Assembly: GCA_033065855.1 (NCBI GenBank)
Contig: JAVXUO010002032.1
Coordinates: 62,001-126,000, forward strand
Origin: Escallonia rubra
Lineage: Eukaryota; Streptophyta; Magnoliopsida; Escalloniales; Escalloniaceae
Direction of reading: 5' to 3'
DNA length: 64,000 bases
Within the stretch, counting starts at the first letter, position 1; every line of letters starts with the position of its first letter. Positions 46,486 to 59,131 of this stretch are shown here, in pieces. The position numbers were made by a program, and so were the translations under genes. The notes beneath the pieces are model-generated. The model saw only the letters and a list, made by a program, of their open reading frames with translations, was not told the origin of the DNA and did not search any database.

Positions 46486-46646
46486 GTTAGTCTCTGTGTA
46501 TGTGTGCTCGCGCGCGCACGTGTGTGCCTGCATGCTTGTGGGCTTCCGTATGTGTTTGCTTGCCTATGTGTGCTCGCCTACGTATGTGTTTGCTTGCGGC
46601 CTAAAAGCGAAGGTGAAATTCTAATACTTCTTTTCATCCATCTCAG

Positions 46647-46787
46647 GTATTGAGCTTGTGTGAAACGCTTGTGGCATACGAGAGCGTACATTACATCAAA
46701 ACCATTATTCCCCTAGTATTGATCCTCCTCAGCCATGTGATTAAACCAGCAAAGCCCGCCAGATCTAAAGCTCGAAAAGAACAGTGA
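46647..46787 (+). pseudogene. Captured LPCAT (MBOAT) last exon d
   Basis: It encodes VLSLCETLVAYESVHYIKTI, then IPLVLILLSHVIKPAKPARS and KARKEQ with a TGA stop at 46785-46787. This is the C-terminus of plant LPCATs, including the Lys-rich tail. 3'UTR-like sequence follows. Together the four exons cover only the C-terminal third of the enzyme. Confidence 0.8.
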
Positions 46788-48009
46788 GGTAGAATCACAT
46801 TTTCTATTTTTATTTTGTTGACGATTGTCTGCTGCTATTGCCTATTTATGAGCTTGCAGATTTGTAATCTCAAATGCAATTGCACTCAACCATGCAGGAG
46901 TCTTAGGAATTGCAACCTGCAATGAACTGTTCCTGACTTGAATGGGTTCCACGGTTTCTTAACTTTTACGCTGGGCATCTGGTTTATATTTTGTTTTGAC
47001 ACTTGTAATTTTGTTATTGGGATTTGTAGATGTGATCGCTTTTATATTATATTTTTGGTGAACATGTACTTTTGGTAGTTAAAGTATTAAGTGTCAGTTG
47101 GTGGCATATATGACAGTAAATCTTATTTGTGTTACTTGAAATTTAGTAAAAGATGAATGCTAGTTTAAAGAATTAAATTATTGTCGGATTGTCTGAAACA
47201 AGTTTGGGTTTTTAAAAAACAATAAAAATTAAAATTAAAATTAAAGAAAGCCTTTTTTCACCTTTTTAGCGACGAAATTTTGTCGTTTAAAGTCTTTCAA
47301 CAGAGTAGCAAAATTTTTAAAGACAAGCTTTTAGCGATGGAAATCAGAATTCTGTCGCTAAAAGTGCTCTAGATTAGTAAATGTTTTTAGAGATAGAATT
47401 TTAGCTACGGAACAAATGTCGCTAAAGCCTTTTTTGACGGACTTTTAGTGACGGAATTAATTTCTGTCGCTAATAGTTTTTTAAAAAAATTCTCCAAAAA
47501 CTCAGAAATTATGAAAAATATAGAAAATACTTTTAGCGACGGAAAATGCCGTCGCTAAAAGTAAATAATTCCGTCGGTAAAAATATTTTTTTTTCAGACG
47601 GATCACATATTTTCGTCGCTAATCTTTTAGCAACGAGGTTATAGGTAACGGACTTTTAGCGACGAGGTGTCCGTCGCTAAAAGTCTTTGGCGACGGATTT
47701 AGGGTTTTTAGTGACCGAAATGTCCGTCGCTAAAAGCCATTTTTCTTGCAGTGTGATCTATCTACCTCGCTATGGTCAACCTTGAGCTACCACGTCACCT
47801 CCATAACCAAGCTCAGTTTTAGGATTTTTATTTTCAGATCTAGATCTCTATGGCTGAATGCGATTTTGGTGGTGATGGTAGTTGTAACTAGGTTGCAATT
47901 TGATGCGGTGGGCAGTGGGCAATGAAATGGAATGGTCAGAATAGCTTCGTAGAGGTGATGCTCGTGGTATTGCGATGGAAAGAGGACACAACTTGCAAAA
48001 TTACTGGAA

Positions 48010-48400
48010 AAAATGGTAACTGTTACTACTTAAATCTTGATCGGGACCATAGCTAGGAAATGAGCCTGCAAAATAGAAACACAAAGTGACCACCGGGGAT
48101 GTTTCGGTGGAGGCGGCTCCGATGCTAAAGTCAGAACGACGCTACTAGGGTAGGATTCTGAATAGCTGAAAATGCACTGAGTGCTTGTGTGTGAACTTCT
48201 CTGTGTACCTGAGGATCTGCCCAATATATAGGTCATTTCTAGACTCCTCTCTTCTTTAGAATTCTCTTCTGACTGATCTTCTTGTAGAAGAGCCATGTTA
48301 GGACTCTTCCTTTAGCACTTGAGTTCTGAACGGCTTCTATTACCTCTCTTAGGTTCTATCCCGATACAGGTTCGTTAATCCACTCAGAGTCAAACATGCC
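48010..48400 (-). mobile_element. Gypsy-type LTR relic
   Basis: On the minus strand, CCTATATATTGGGCAGATCC (TATA region), then TTCTGACTTTAGCATCGGAG and CATCCCCGGTGGTCACTTTG follow in order. This is the common R-U5 pattern of plant Gypsy LTRs. No second LTR or internal sequence is seen. The boundaries are approximate, and the 88-codon frame across it is not a gene. Confidence 0.5.
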
Positions 48401-50510
48401 ATGTGTCATTAGTTGGTTGGGTGGATATATTTAGCCATATCAGTAACATACATGAAGTGGTCCAAAAAAATAACTATAAATGAAAATGGTATACATACAC
48501 AAACAACTGAAAAAATTAACTAGGAAAAAGGTGGCGAAAATGATAAGAGTATAGGACAATATATCGTAACTCGATACAAAAATAGTAAAATAAAAACACA
48601 AAATAAAAATAGAAAATCAAAAAGATAATACAGAGCCGATTTCACACAATTTCCTCATCAATCTCCTGTCCACCTTTTCAAGTCAAGTCTTGGTAATTAA
48701 GGGTGTTTTTTACTTTCAGCGCGGTATTAAGCCTCTTTCTCTAAAATACTAATTCTGAGTTTTAAAACTTTATAAAATTAAAGGTGTTTCTTGACTTTAT
48801 TTCATCAAAATACCCCATTTTTATTTTATAGTTAGTTAAGATTAAGGGTGCTTTTTCACTTTTAGTTAAAAATTTTCATAAGAAACTATTTAATTTTTGT
48901 CCATATAAAGAAGTTTCAACCTTTTTTCTTATAAAGATTTTTTACAAACCAAAAAACTTACAGATAGACAATTTGCATTGAATCAAGTTACCCTGAGCTT
49001 GGGATTGTATTTGCATTTTGCATATGACTGCAAATTTAAATTCACGACATAGTGTCGAATTAAAATATCTACAAGTTCGCCTAGGCTTCTTTTTTTCAAC
49101 TTTTATAATGAATTTATGTATTATTTTGTGTTTGGTAAGATAATGAGTTGTTATAAATTTCTTAACCCTTAAATTCATATGACATAGGTAGTATTATTTT
49201 GCCTTTTTATCTTGATGATGCAGGTCTTACTAGCTAATGAATAATGTGCATTCAAAATTTTTCTTGATGAACTTTTGTTGAGTTTGTATTTGTATTATAA
49301 CTATAATGCCTAGCTATATAGGCTAAAAAATTTAGGTTTGTGAACATTATCAAAATTACTTTGTTCATTACCATTATCATATCAACTTGACACATTTATT
49401 TCGTAGTATATATTTCAAAAGGACACACACACACACAAACATTTATATTGACTTTTTAAATAAGTAGGTGCGGTACTATATTATAGACATGTGTTAAAAA
49501 TAAAAGTCTTGTGGCAAATATATGGTAGATTACATGCCCAACTAAATTAATACGCTTATTGTAAAGGTGAACAAGGTCATGCTAGGTAAAAATAGAAGAG
49601 AGCTTTAAAGTACACTTTAAGAGAAATTTAGATTACACCACATATTTTATAAATAAAAAGTAGAAAAAAGAAGATAACGGTAAGATTAAGGGTAAGTTTA
49701 GGCAAATGGTTTTGGAACTTAAAATAGAAAAAACTGAAAAACGACTTGCTCTGTACTTTAATCTTCTGATTGGAGATGCATGAAAATTATAGTAATAGAC
49801 TAGATCATTACCAAAAGAAAGTGAGTTGCAAGGACTATTCAAGACCCCAATTGCAATAACTGTATAGAAAGAAACAAGATAGATAATAAACGCTTTTGAA
49901 AGTCCTAACTAATGATATTTTGAATTTTAGTAGTTATGCTTGCTCGAAAAAGGGTAAAATTTTAAAAGTGAACGGCAAAAAACTTTAGAAAGGTATTTGG
50001 AAGCTACACCTACTAGATTTATTGCCTAAGTAATTGAATTTTTGCACGTGCTCTGCTACATCTCCTAAGTTCATTTGATTCTTGTTTTTAGATGTTTTAT
50101 ATTTAAAATCCTGGTCCTGTTGTTTTACAAATTATGTTATACAATTACTACTCATAACTCCTTCTTGTTAGACACTTTTTATTTTCGACAATCATTTTTT
50201 GGTTAATTTTTGAACTTTCGTAAATATCACTTGGTTATAATTCAAACTTCAGTCTCACTTCGTAAGCTTGTATACGTGCCATAGAAATATATTACAAGGA
50301 ATTGGACAATTCCAATATATACACTTGACATTATTTGTTTCTAAAATACGTACTTTCTTCACGTCTGTTATTGCAATGTCAAATTTGTATTCGTAAGAAT
50401 TAGATATTTGTGAAAGATGTTCAAAACTGATTGCAATGTCAGCGTACTTTGGATAACAAGAGATACCCTGGAACAATCATGATTCTCTTTAGCGACAACT
50501 TGATGTGACA

Positions 50511-50519
50511 AAAGAAATA
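50511..50519. repeat. Target-site duplication AAAGAAATA, left
   Basis: Perfect 9-bp copy at 51781-51789. Confidence 0.88.
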
Positions 50520-51780
50520 GGGATAATATCACTTATATCCCTCAGTTTAGGGGTAAATTACAGTCAAAGACGTAAGTTTTAAAATTTTGCACTCGTATCC
50601 AAAATGTGAACATTTTGTATCACATATGACCATCGTTAGGGTTCTGTGACCCTAACTAACGTTTTTTGCTGACGTGGTAATATTGTATTTTGAAAATGAC
50701 AATACTATCTCTAATACATATTTTATACATCTCCTCCTTCCGTCCTTTTGATTAGAAATACATAATTCTATATTTTTTTTCTTTTTTCTAACTCCCTTCT
50801 AACCTTAACGAGCTCATTCTCCCTTTCTCACATATCAGACTCAGCCTCCATCACCGGCTAGCTTCCACCGCCGATAACCCTACATTTCCACCATAGCCAT
50901 ATCACACACAACCACGTCCTCACTCTATTATATCATACTCAGCCCCATCATCGGCCTTTGCCGGCAGCCAGCCTCCACAGCCGGCGACCCTCCATTTCCA
51001 CCGCCCAGACCACGCACAACCACATTACACCCTCTTTCCTCGTCGAGTCTTCCTAATCTTACCAGATCTGACCTCCGGCCTACCACATCCACCTTCGTTC
51101 AGCCTCTGACCTCCACCTTAACCAAGCCCTCCACCTCCCAGAAACTCACCACCGCCACTACCACAAACCCCCCATCACCATCCTTGACACCCATCACAGC
51201 CAGCCCACACCAAAAAATTAACCCACCACCGCCACAAATCCCATCGACCCACCACTACCATATCCCATCGCTCAACCCCGCGACTATTCCTCATCAACTA
51301 TGCTGCCATTGTCATAGACTCACAAAATGGCACCAACTCCAATTTGGGTTTTAGGTTTTTGCAACAGAACCGATTTTTCTTGTATGGATTTGACTTTGAT
51401 GCTTCTAATTGGGCTTGAGTTTGATGCTTATGTTTTTGTTGGTGCTGTTAGTTAAAAAGTATGAAAATTGTGGTGACATTTGATTTTCACAGGGTTGGTC
51501 AAAGTTCGAAAATTGTGGTGACATTTGATTTTCATGGTGTGGTGGTCAATAATACAAAGAGGCAATTTAGGCAAAAAGTAGAAAGAGAAAAGTGGTGAGA
51601 TACGGTGGTAATCATGTCAAAGGATCAAAAGCTCAAATCTAAGGGCAATCATGTCATTTTACACTAATTTTTAACACCGTTTGTATTCTGTCTGGTCAAA
51701 GGACATAAGTGATATAAACGCTAACTTGTGTCCTCGTCTGTAATTTACCCCTAAACTCAGGGATATAAGTGATATTATCC
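50520..51780. mobile_element. Mutator-like element (Pack-MULE type), 1.26 kb
   Basis: GGGATAATATCACTTATATC on the left, with its inverted copy on the right, continues through CCCTNAGTTTAGGGGTAAAT for about 45 bp. It is flanked by a perfect 9-bp duplication. The interior 50820-51300 is C-rich and contains a local duplication (TCAGCCTCCATCACCGG... near 50838 and 50938; ATTTCCACC in both). The termini resemble those of 8153-9374 and 57322-58824. No transposase. Confidence 0.88.
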
Positions 51781-51789
51781 AAAGAAATA

Positions 51790-52148
51790 ACTGTGATAAA
51801 TAGTGAAAAAATTAACATTAGCAAGCCGAGTTTGAAGGCAAGACCATATTTTGTGCAACAAACTTTCCATGCTTTAGTCTTTGATTAGCAATTAATGACT
51901 AATATACTTATTAAGGTTTAGTTATAATGTTTGGATTAATTAATTTAAATTGTGTTTTTCACCAAGATTTAGAATATTTTTATTTCGAATGACTATATAA
52001 CGTGCAAATCACGTGATCTTTAGTATATCCTAAAATCACACACCAGTTGCACTTACAATGCAGCTCCTCTATGTAAATCGAGATTTGGACCTGCACCAGC
52101 AACAATAACCATCGCGAGGTGCTTCATTATTCATATTACTGTGACCAC
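51790..52148. other. Spacer below HSP70-A2 with tail remnant
   Basis: Homology to copy 1 begins at about 52027 (AATCACACAC...GCACTTACAATGCAGC). On the minus strand 52070-52148 preserves a decayed Gly-rich HSP70 tail (GGHSNMNNEAPRDG) past the A2 stop. Confidence 0.6.
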
Positions 52149-53781
<1,633 letters not shown>

Positions 53782-53859
53782 CTGCCATGCATTGAAGCAA
53801 CAACGATTTTCTTAAAGATACATTTATACGAAAGAAATGGTAATGGAGGATCAAAAAAA

Positions 53860-54431
53860 TTTTCCCAAGGTACTCTGTAGAAGGATTAATTGGTGATCTA
53901 GCATTTCAAAACACGTCAACAACTGTCGTGCACTCATGAGTAAGGTAAGCGAACTCAAACTGCCATAAATTTCTTATTTAGCCTTATGCTTATCACACAT
54001 GCCAATCCACAAGGTATCCAACATCTTATAATCTGAACGGAGTGCAAAATTGCGCATCAGGACAGTCACATAATTTACTGACGCAAGAACAAACCAAGGC
54101 TTCAGTGAATTGTGAGTGCTTTTCGCCCAGCAGTAAAAACAGCTGCATACTAAAACCCTAGTATTATTCCAAAGATAATCCTTAAAAGTTTCATTATGTT
54201 TGAAGATAAAAAGAACATATATATCATACATGCAAGACTTGTAGGCAAGATAAACAAAGAAAGTGGAGATGTAGCTTTTCTGTACAAGACTACAAGACCT
54301 ACCAAAGATGGTTTTTCCACCATAACAAAAACATTCATGAATGCCAAAGGGCCTTAATTATAACCTTAATCTTGCGGCCTGCGTATGTGGAACAGGCTTC
54401 CATCATCTATATCACAAGCAAACCGGCACTC
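53860..54431. other. Spacer between A2 and B2
   Basis: Aligns with A1 upstream DNA (14430-14640; shared CCAATCCACAAGGTATCCAA) and then with the DNA below B1. The whole U-X-U block of copy 1 (3.8 kb) is absent here. The end (54360-54431) contains the decayed B2 tail. Confidence 0.6.
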
Positions 54432-56059
54432 TTAGTACATCTTGTCAATGATAGGGTCGCAGGTACTTTCGAGCTCCTTCTTCTTGTAATTGAACTCGTC
54501 TGCTGCTGCAAGCTGGTTCCTATCTAACCAGTAGATCGCCTGAACAACTGCATACTGAACCTTCTTCTTGTCAGCCTTTGAGATCATGTACTTAGTCTTG
54601 TGATCATTAACAGTATTTCTGATCTTATACGCATAGTTTTCGAAGGCAACCTTGGCATCGACCTTCTTCTTGTGCTCGTCGTCCTCAGCTTTGTACTTCT
54701 CAGCCTCTACCATCATTTTCTCAATCTCTTCCGCGGACAACCTTCCATCAACATTGGTAATAGTGACACCGTTCTTCTTACCAGTGGACAACTCCTTCGC
54801 AGAGACATTCAAGATGCCATTTAAATCAATATCAAAGCAGACACTGATTGTTCCGACACCCCTGGGTGCAGGTGGAACCCCACAGAGATCAAATTCACCC
54901 AAAAAGAAGTTGTCTCGGGTTTGTGCTCTTTCACCCTGGTACACACCAATCCCCACAACAGTCTGGTTGTCACGCAACGTGATGAAACGCCGCTTCATCT
55001 TGGCAGGAACTGGTGTGTTCCGTGGAATTACAACACTCATTTCACCTTCTAAAATATCCGTTCCAAGAGACAGAGGTGTGACATCCAGAAGCGTTACCAT
55101 GTCAACCTTACCATCCAAGATGGCAGCTTGGACAGCAGCACCATAGGCAACAGCCTCGTCCTGGTTAATACTCTTGCAAAGTTCTTTACCGTGGAAGAAA
55201 TCCTGTAAAATCTTCCGCACCTTAGGAATTCTTGTAGATCCACCAACAAGAACCACGTCCTGGACACTGCTCCTATCCAACTTCGCATCTCTCAAACAAC
55301 TTTCAACAGGCTCCAAGCAGTTCATAAACAGATCTATGTTAAGTTCCTCGAATCTGGCACGGGTAATGGTAGTGTAAAAATCAATACCCTCAAATAAACA
55401 ATCTATTCCGAGGTTGGCCTGAATGCTGGACGACAGAGTCCTTTTTACCCTCTCGGAAGCAGTCCTCAACCTCCTAAGAGCTCTAGGGTCTCCACTGATG
55501 TCCTTTTTGTGCTTCCTCTTGAACTCCTGAACAAAGTGGTCCACCATCCTGTTATCGAAGTCCTGTCCTCCAAGGTGAGTGTCACCAGCAGTGGCCTTCA
55601 CTTTGAATATACCCTCTTTAATACTGAGCAGAGAGACATCAAATGTACCACCCCCCAGATCAAAAATAAGCACATTCTTTCCACCAACAGTAGCTAACCT
55701 ATTGTTTAAACCATATGCAATGGCAGCAGCAGTAGGCTCATTGATGATGCGCATCACATTGAGACCAGCAATAGCTCCAGCATCTTTGGTAGCCTGGCGC
55801 TGAGAGTCATTGAAATAGGCAGGGACAGTGATTACAGCATTTTTCACTGTTGAACCAAGAAAGGCCTCAGCAGTCTCACGCATCTTAAATAGGACCATGG
55901 AAGAAATCTCCTCAGCGGCGAGTTGCTTCTCCTCACCTTTGTAGTCTACCACTATCAAAGGCTTGTCAGCAGGACCAGAAATGACTTTGAATGGCCAGAG
56001 CTTCATATCACTCTGTACCAGTGCATCAGTGAATCTCCTACCAATCAAGCGCTTTGCTT
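54432..56059 (-). CDS. Cytosolic HSP70 (B2), exon 2: most of the protein; lacks EEVD tail
   Basis: Duplicate of B1, joined to exon 1 (60088-60298) across a 4.03-kb intron that holds two transposons. The predicted protein has 612 residues. Seen: [12 protein letters not shown] (catalytic Lys about 73), [27 protein letters not shown], the linker DVTPLSLG, the substrate-binding domain and the lid, ending CDPIIDKMY then TAA. The normal family sequence continues MYQGAGG and on to EEVD; the stop replaces the expected CAA (Gln) codon right after MY. The acceptor is GATGACAG|AAGC, so the split codon is GAA (Glu71) instead of the usual Asp. The nucleotide-binding domain is almost the same as B1, while the substrate-binding domain differs more. 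An uninterrupted frame suggests function or recent loss. Loss of EEVD predicts poor binding to HOP/CHIP-type co-chaperones. Confidence 0.9.
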
Positions 56060-57136
56060 CTGTCATCAAACAAACCTATCGTATTAGCTATCGTAACTTA
56101 TAATAACGCAACAGAATTGTACAGAGACACTGCCACCCCAGTCAAAAACCAGAGATCAGTAGAAAAAACTCTTTTAGTGCTGCAAAAGATAACTGTGGTT
56201 TTCAGTTAGTTCACGATTAATCATATGGGCATCAAAGTAGCAATTACATGTATACTAACAGTAAGTGCTTGACTTAAAAAGCTGACTAAATCAGGGCTTC
56301 ATCCTGGTTGATAAATCCTTCAAAGGATCACTTGCTGGACTGGTAAAAAGTTATCTTGGTGCTCATTGTTTATACTACCCAAGCAGGTCCTCCTAGACAT
56401 AGAGCAATACCTAAGACATGTTCTATGATGATAGTCATGATTCAACTTAGAGTTCGCATATTTATTTTGACTTATCGCAAGCATGTGTTCAATTTCCCAT
56501 GGAGTAAGATTCTCATATATACCTTGGTTATATTTCGTCTCTTAAAGGCTTAAGAAGTCGTGTCAAAAGTGTTTTCTCAAACCACCAACAAGAAAATTAG
56601 GTGGTTTGAGAAAGCACCTAATTTTATAATATTGTAAAAGATTCCAGTCAGATTATCTGGGAAACAAGTCTTTGTTACTTAAAAACTTCGTTCTCTTAAA
56701 GTTCCACAAGCACACAAGTGATAACCGTATTGTTTATACAGCCCTTCGACATCGGGGCAGGGAGGATAAGAGACTTGTGCAACACTTAGCTTCACTTGAA
56801 GTACGTATATTAGAATAATATATACAGTAGGGCATACTTATATTTGTGCACAACTTAGTTTTACTCGAAGTGCAATCAACATTATATGGATTTAGATTAA
56901 ATCCCCAAGCTTAGCATCATACTAGGATTTATGGGAGCGTAAATATAAAATGAAGGGGAAATGAGCAAGCATCAAATGTCAATTACGTCAAGTCAACCAA
57001 CATTTTTTGCCCCCAATGTTCATAGAATGATGCCATCAACGAAGGTATGTATTAAATTACCAGTCACAGATAAGTATTCCATTAAAAGATGAAAAAGTTC
57101 TTTTTGACCAGAAACAATGTAGATAGATCTTAGTTG

Positions 57137-57217
57137 GATGGAGAGGAAGCGGGGCAGGGCTAGGTGCGGGTGCGGGGGCGGGGGCGGGAGCGGGGGTGCG
57201 GGGGCGGGGGCGGGGGA
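57137..57217 (+). repeat. G-rich minisatellite in B2 intron
   Basis: Repeats of GCGGGGGCGGGGGCGGGAGC and GGGGGTGCGG on the plus strand, about 80 bp, expanded compared with the B1 tract. Many G-runs of three or more make G-quadruplex formation likely on the template strand. Confidence 0.85.
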
Positions 57218-57312
57218 ACATAAGTACCTAGACGAATCAGAGTCGGAGTGGCTTTGTCAAATATTTATATCTTTAATAATTTCTACAACGTGCATTATGA
57301 GCATAGAATATA

Positions 57313-57321
57313 TATATACAA
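57313..57321. repeat. Target-site duplication TATATACAA, left
   Basis: Perfect 9-bp copy at 58825-58833. The empty site in the B1 intron is TATACACAA (21708-21716). Confidence 0.9.
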
Positions 57322-57849
57322 GGGTTAATTACTCACGGCACCCCTGAGGTTTACCCTAAATTACACACGGACCCCCCTATCTTTTGAAAATTACACTCCA
57401 CTCCCCCAGGTTTGTACCCGCATTTCACGGAGCCCCACAAAATTGACGGGGACCCTAACTCTGTCTAAAGATTCCCCGACACTTTACTTTTTGAATTTTT
57501 TATCCCCAAATTGCCCTCCATTTCTTGAGTAAAACCCCCCTTTGCCCTTTAGGGTTTTTCTTCTTCTTCTTCTTTCTCTTTCCCCCTTACAGACCCTTTA
57601 CTTTCTCCTTGTTCCTCCCTTTCTTCCTTCCCTTCATTCTTTCTCTTCTAACCAAAAAATGTCAAGGATCTATAACAAAAACTCATCAAGCAAGCAAGAG
57701 AGAAGAAAGGCTAGATATAAGTTTCATAAGTTTTTTCTTCCTTCCCAGCAGCCACAACAAGCAATAAAAATAAGACATAAGTTTCTTTTCTTCCTTCTAT
57801 TTCTCAGCTCCATCAGAACTCGCGCGCATACATGCCAAAATTGATAATT

Positions 57850-58241
57850 CGTACTCCTTGGGGAGCTTCTTGCCGGTCTTGGGCTTTTTCTCGGCAGGGG
57901 CCTTCTCGGCAACGGTGGGCTTCTTCTCCTCTACCGGCTTCTTCTCCGGCGATGGACTCCGGCGTCACCTACAGTGTACACCACGACACAAGAGCGGCCT
58001 TGGGCTTCTTCTCGGCGGGGGCCTTCTCGGCGACGGTGGGCTTCTTCTTCTCCGTTGGCTTCTTCTCCGGCGATGGACTTCAGCGTCACCTATAGTGTAC
58101 ACCACGACACAACAGCGGCCTTGGGCTTCTTCTCGGCGGGGGCCTTCTCGGCGACGGTGGGCTTCTTCTCCTCCGCCGGCTTCTTCTCCAGCGATGGACT
58201 CCGGCGTCACCTACAGTGTACACCACGACACAACAACGGCG
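57850..58241 (-). pseudogene. Captured histone H2B N-terminal tail, three tandem copies
   Basis: The minus strand encodes KKPTVAEKAPAEKKPK in each of three direct 121-bp repeats (57879-57999, 58000-58120, 58121-58241). In the copy nearest 57850 it continues as TGKKLPKEYE. Plant H2B tails have this Lys/Pro/Ala pattern (EKAPAEKKPKAGKKLPKE). Histone H2B is a nucleosome core protein; only the unstructured tail is here, without the histone fold. Each repeat also carries a short non-H2B segment (TGTCGTGGTGTACACTGTAG). Confidence 0.8.
57879..58241. repeat. 121-bp tandem repeat, three copies
   Basis: Units start at 57879, 58000 and 58121 with TTGGGCTTYTTCTCGGCRGG. They differ at only a few positions each, so the triplication is recent. 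Confidence 0.9.
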
Positions 58242-59131
58242 ACCACCGCGCCGCAGCCACCATCGCGCGGGATTTATCATCTGTGTGCCATCTCCGGCAC
58301 CATCTTCGGTGACATCTCGTGGTCAGCCACCCCTCATTCTCCGGCCATGCCCCTCACCGGAAGTACCGCCCAACACCCCCGTGCACCACTGCGACACCGA
58401 ACACCACACGACTTCATCACCGGTGAACCCAAAGCCGCATGCCTGACACCGTCGCCCTCCATTGGAAGCACCGCCTGCCGCAACTTTCAAAACAGCCATG
58501 GAATCACTAATGTCGGCAGCGTATCCGGTCCCCGATGGCCGATTCCGGCCAGTGTAGCCAAGAGTGAAGAGCCAGACAGTCGGGGATACGCTGAGAACTA
58601 GTCATTGTCCAAAATAGCCATGAAACTAGCCAAGAGAACTTGAGGAGTGCATTCGTCCTTGGTGGCTTATGAAACTGTGTAGTTAATATACAAGGGTAAA
58701 AATGTCTTTTTGTGTCCCACCGTTAACACCGTCGAAGAAATGGAGCGGAGTGTAATTATCAAAAGATAGGGGGGTCCGTGTGTAATTTAGGGTAAACCTC
58801 AGGGGTGCCGTGAGTAATTAACCCTATATACAAACATATAATTCCCTTTTATCTAGTATCAGTATATCAAAGATTTGTTTTTGCACAAAGCTTTTTGACT
58901 GATAGACCAATTATATAAAAGCGTGATGTGGCCACCCCAAAACCATATATCCTTTGAGAAAAGGATTACGAAAGACCCACTCCCACATGCTCTCTGCCTA
59001 ACGAACTGACCAGCCCTAGTATATATCAAAACCAAGAACAACTTGGCTTTCTATTAGCCCAATGCCTAGTCAGCTTCGTCTTCTTCGTTCTCTCTGCATA
59101 ACCTAAAACTATATTAACGATGACCCATACC

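Larger units (their letters stand above)
41629..47753. mobile_element. CACTA-like transposon carrying LPCAT/MBOAT exons, ~6.1 kb
   Basis: Left terminus CACTACAAGAAAAATAT at 41629; right terminus, inverted, CACTGCAAGAAAAATGGC ending at 47753. Subterminal arrays of TTTTAGCGACGG / CCGTCGCTAAAA fill 41660-41940 and 47265-47745, the same motif family as the CACTA element at 1558-4796. I see no clean 3-bp target duplication (TCT against TGA), so the ends may be mutated or two elements may be joined. Inside: a leader-like exon (about 41955-42248), a nested hAT-like region (about 42470-44903) and four exons of an acyltransferase gene (45374-46787). No transposase. Confidence 0.75.
47754..50519. other. 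Intergenic with Gypsy LTR relic, otherwise AT-rich
   Basis: Apart from the LTR relic at about 48010-48400, the sequence is AT-rich, with only short frames and no recognisable gene. A short (CA)n run lies at 49423-49438. Confidence 0.45.
57322..58824. mobile_element. Pack-MULE with triplicated histone H2B tail fragment, 1.5 kb
   Basis: Long terminal inverted repeats of about 80 bp (GGGTTAATTACTCACGGCAC on the left, its complement on the right, both including CCCCTGAGGTTTACCC) and a perfect 9-bp duplication define a Mutator-like element. The interior carries captured gene sequence: histone H2B N-terminal coding DNA on the minus strand (57850-58241), leader-like CT-rich DNA (57545-57650) and an unidentified GC-rich part (58240-58600). 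No transposase. The 247-codon plus-strand frame (57858-58601) is antisense to the H2B coding direction and is not a recognised protein. The insertion lies in the B2 intron and is absent from B1. Confidence 0.92.

Noticed and set aside
57858..58601. 247-codon plus-strand frame inside the Pack-MULE
   Set aside because: It is antisense to the histone H2B coding repeats and is kept open by their GC-rich, multiple-of-codon bias. The peptide (AGAFSATVGFFSS repeats) has no family.
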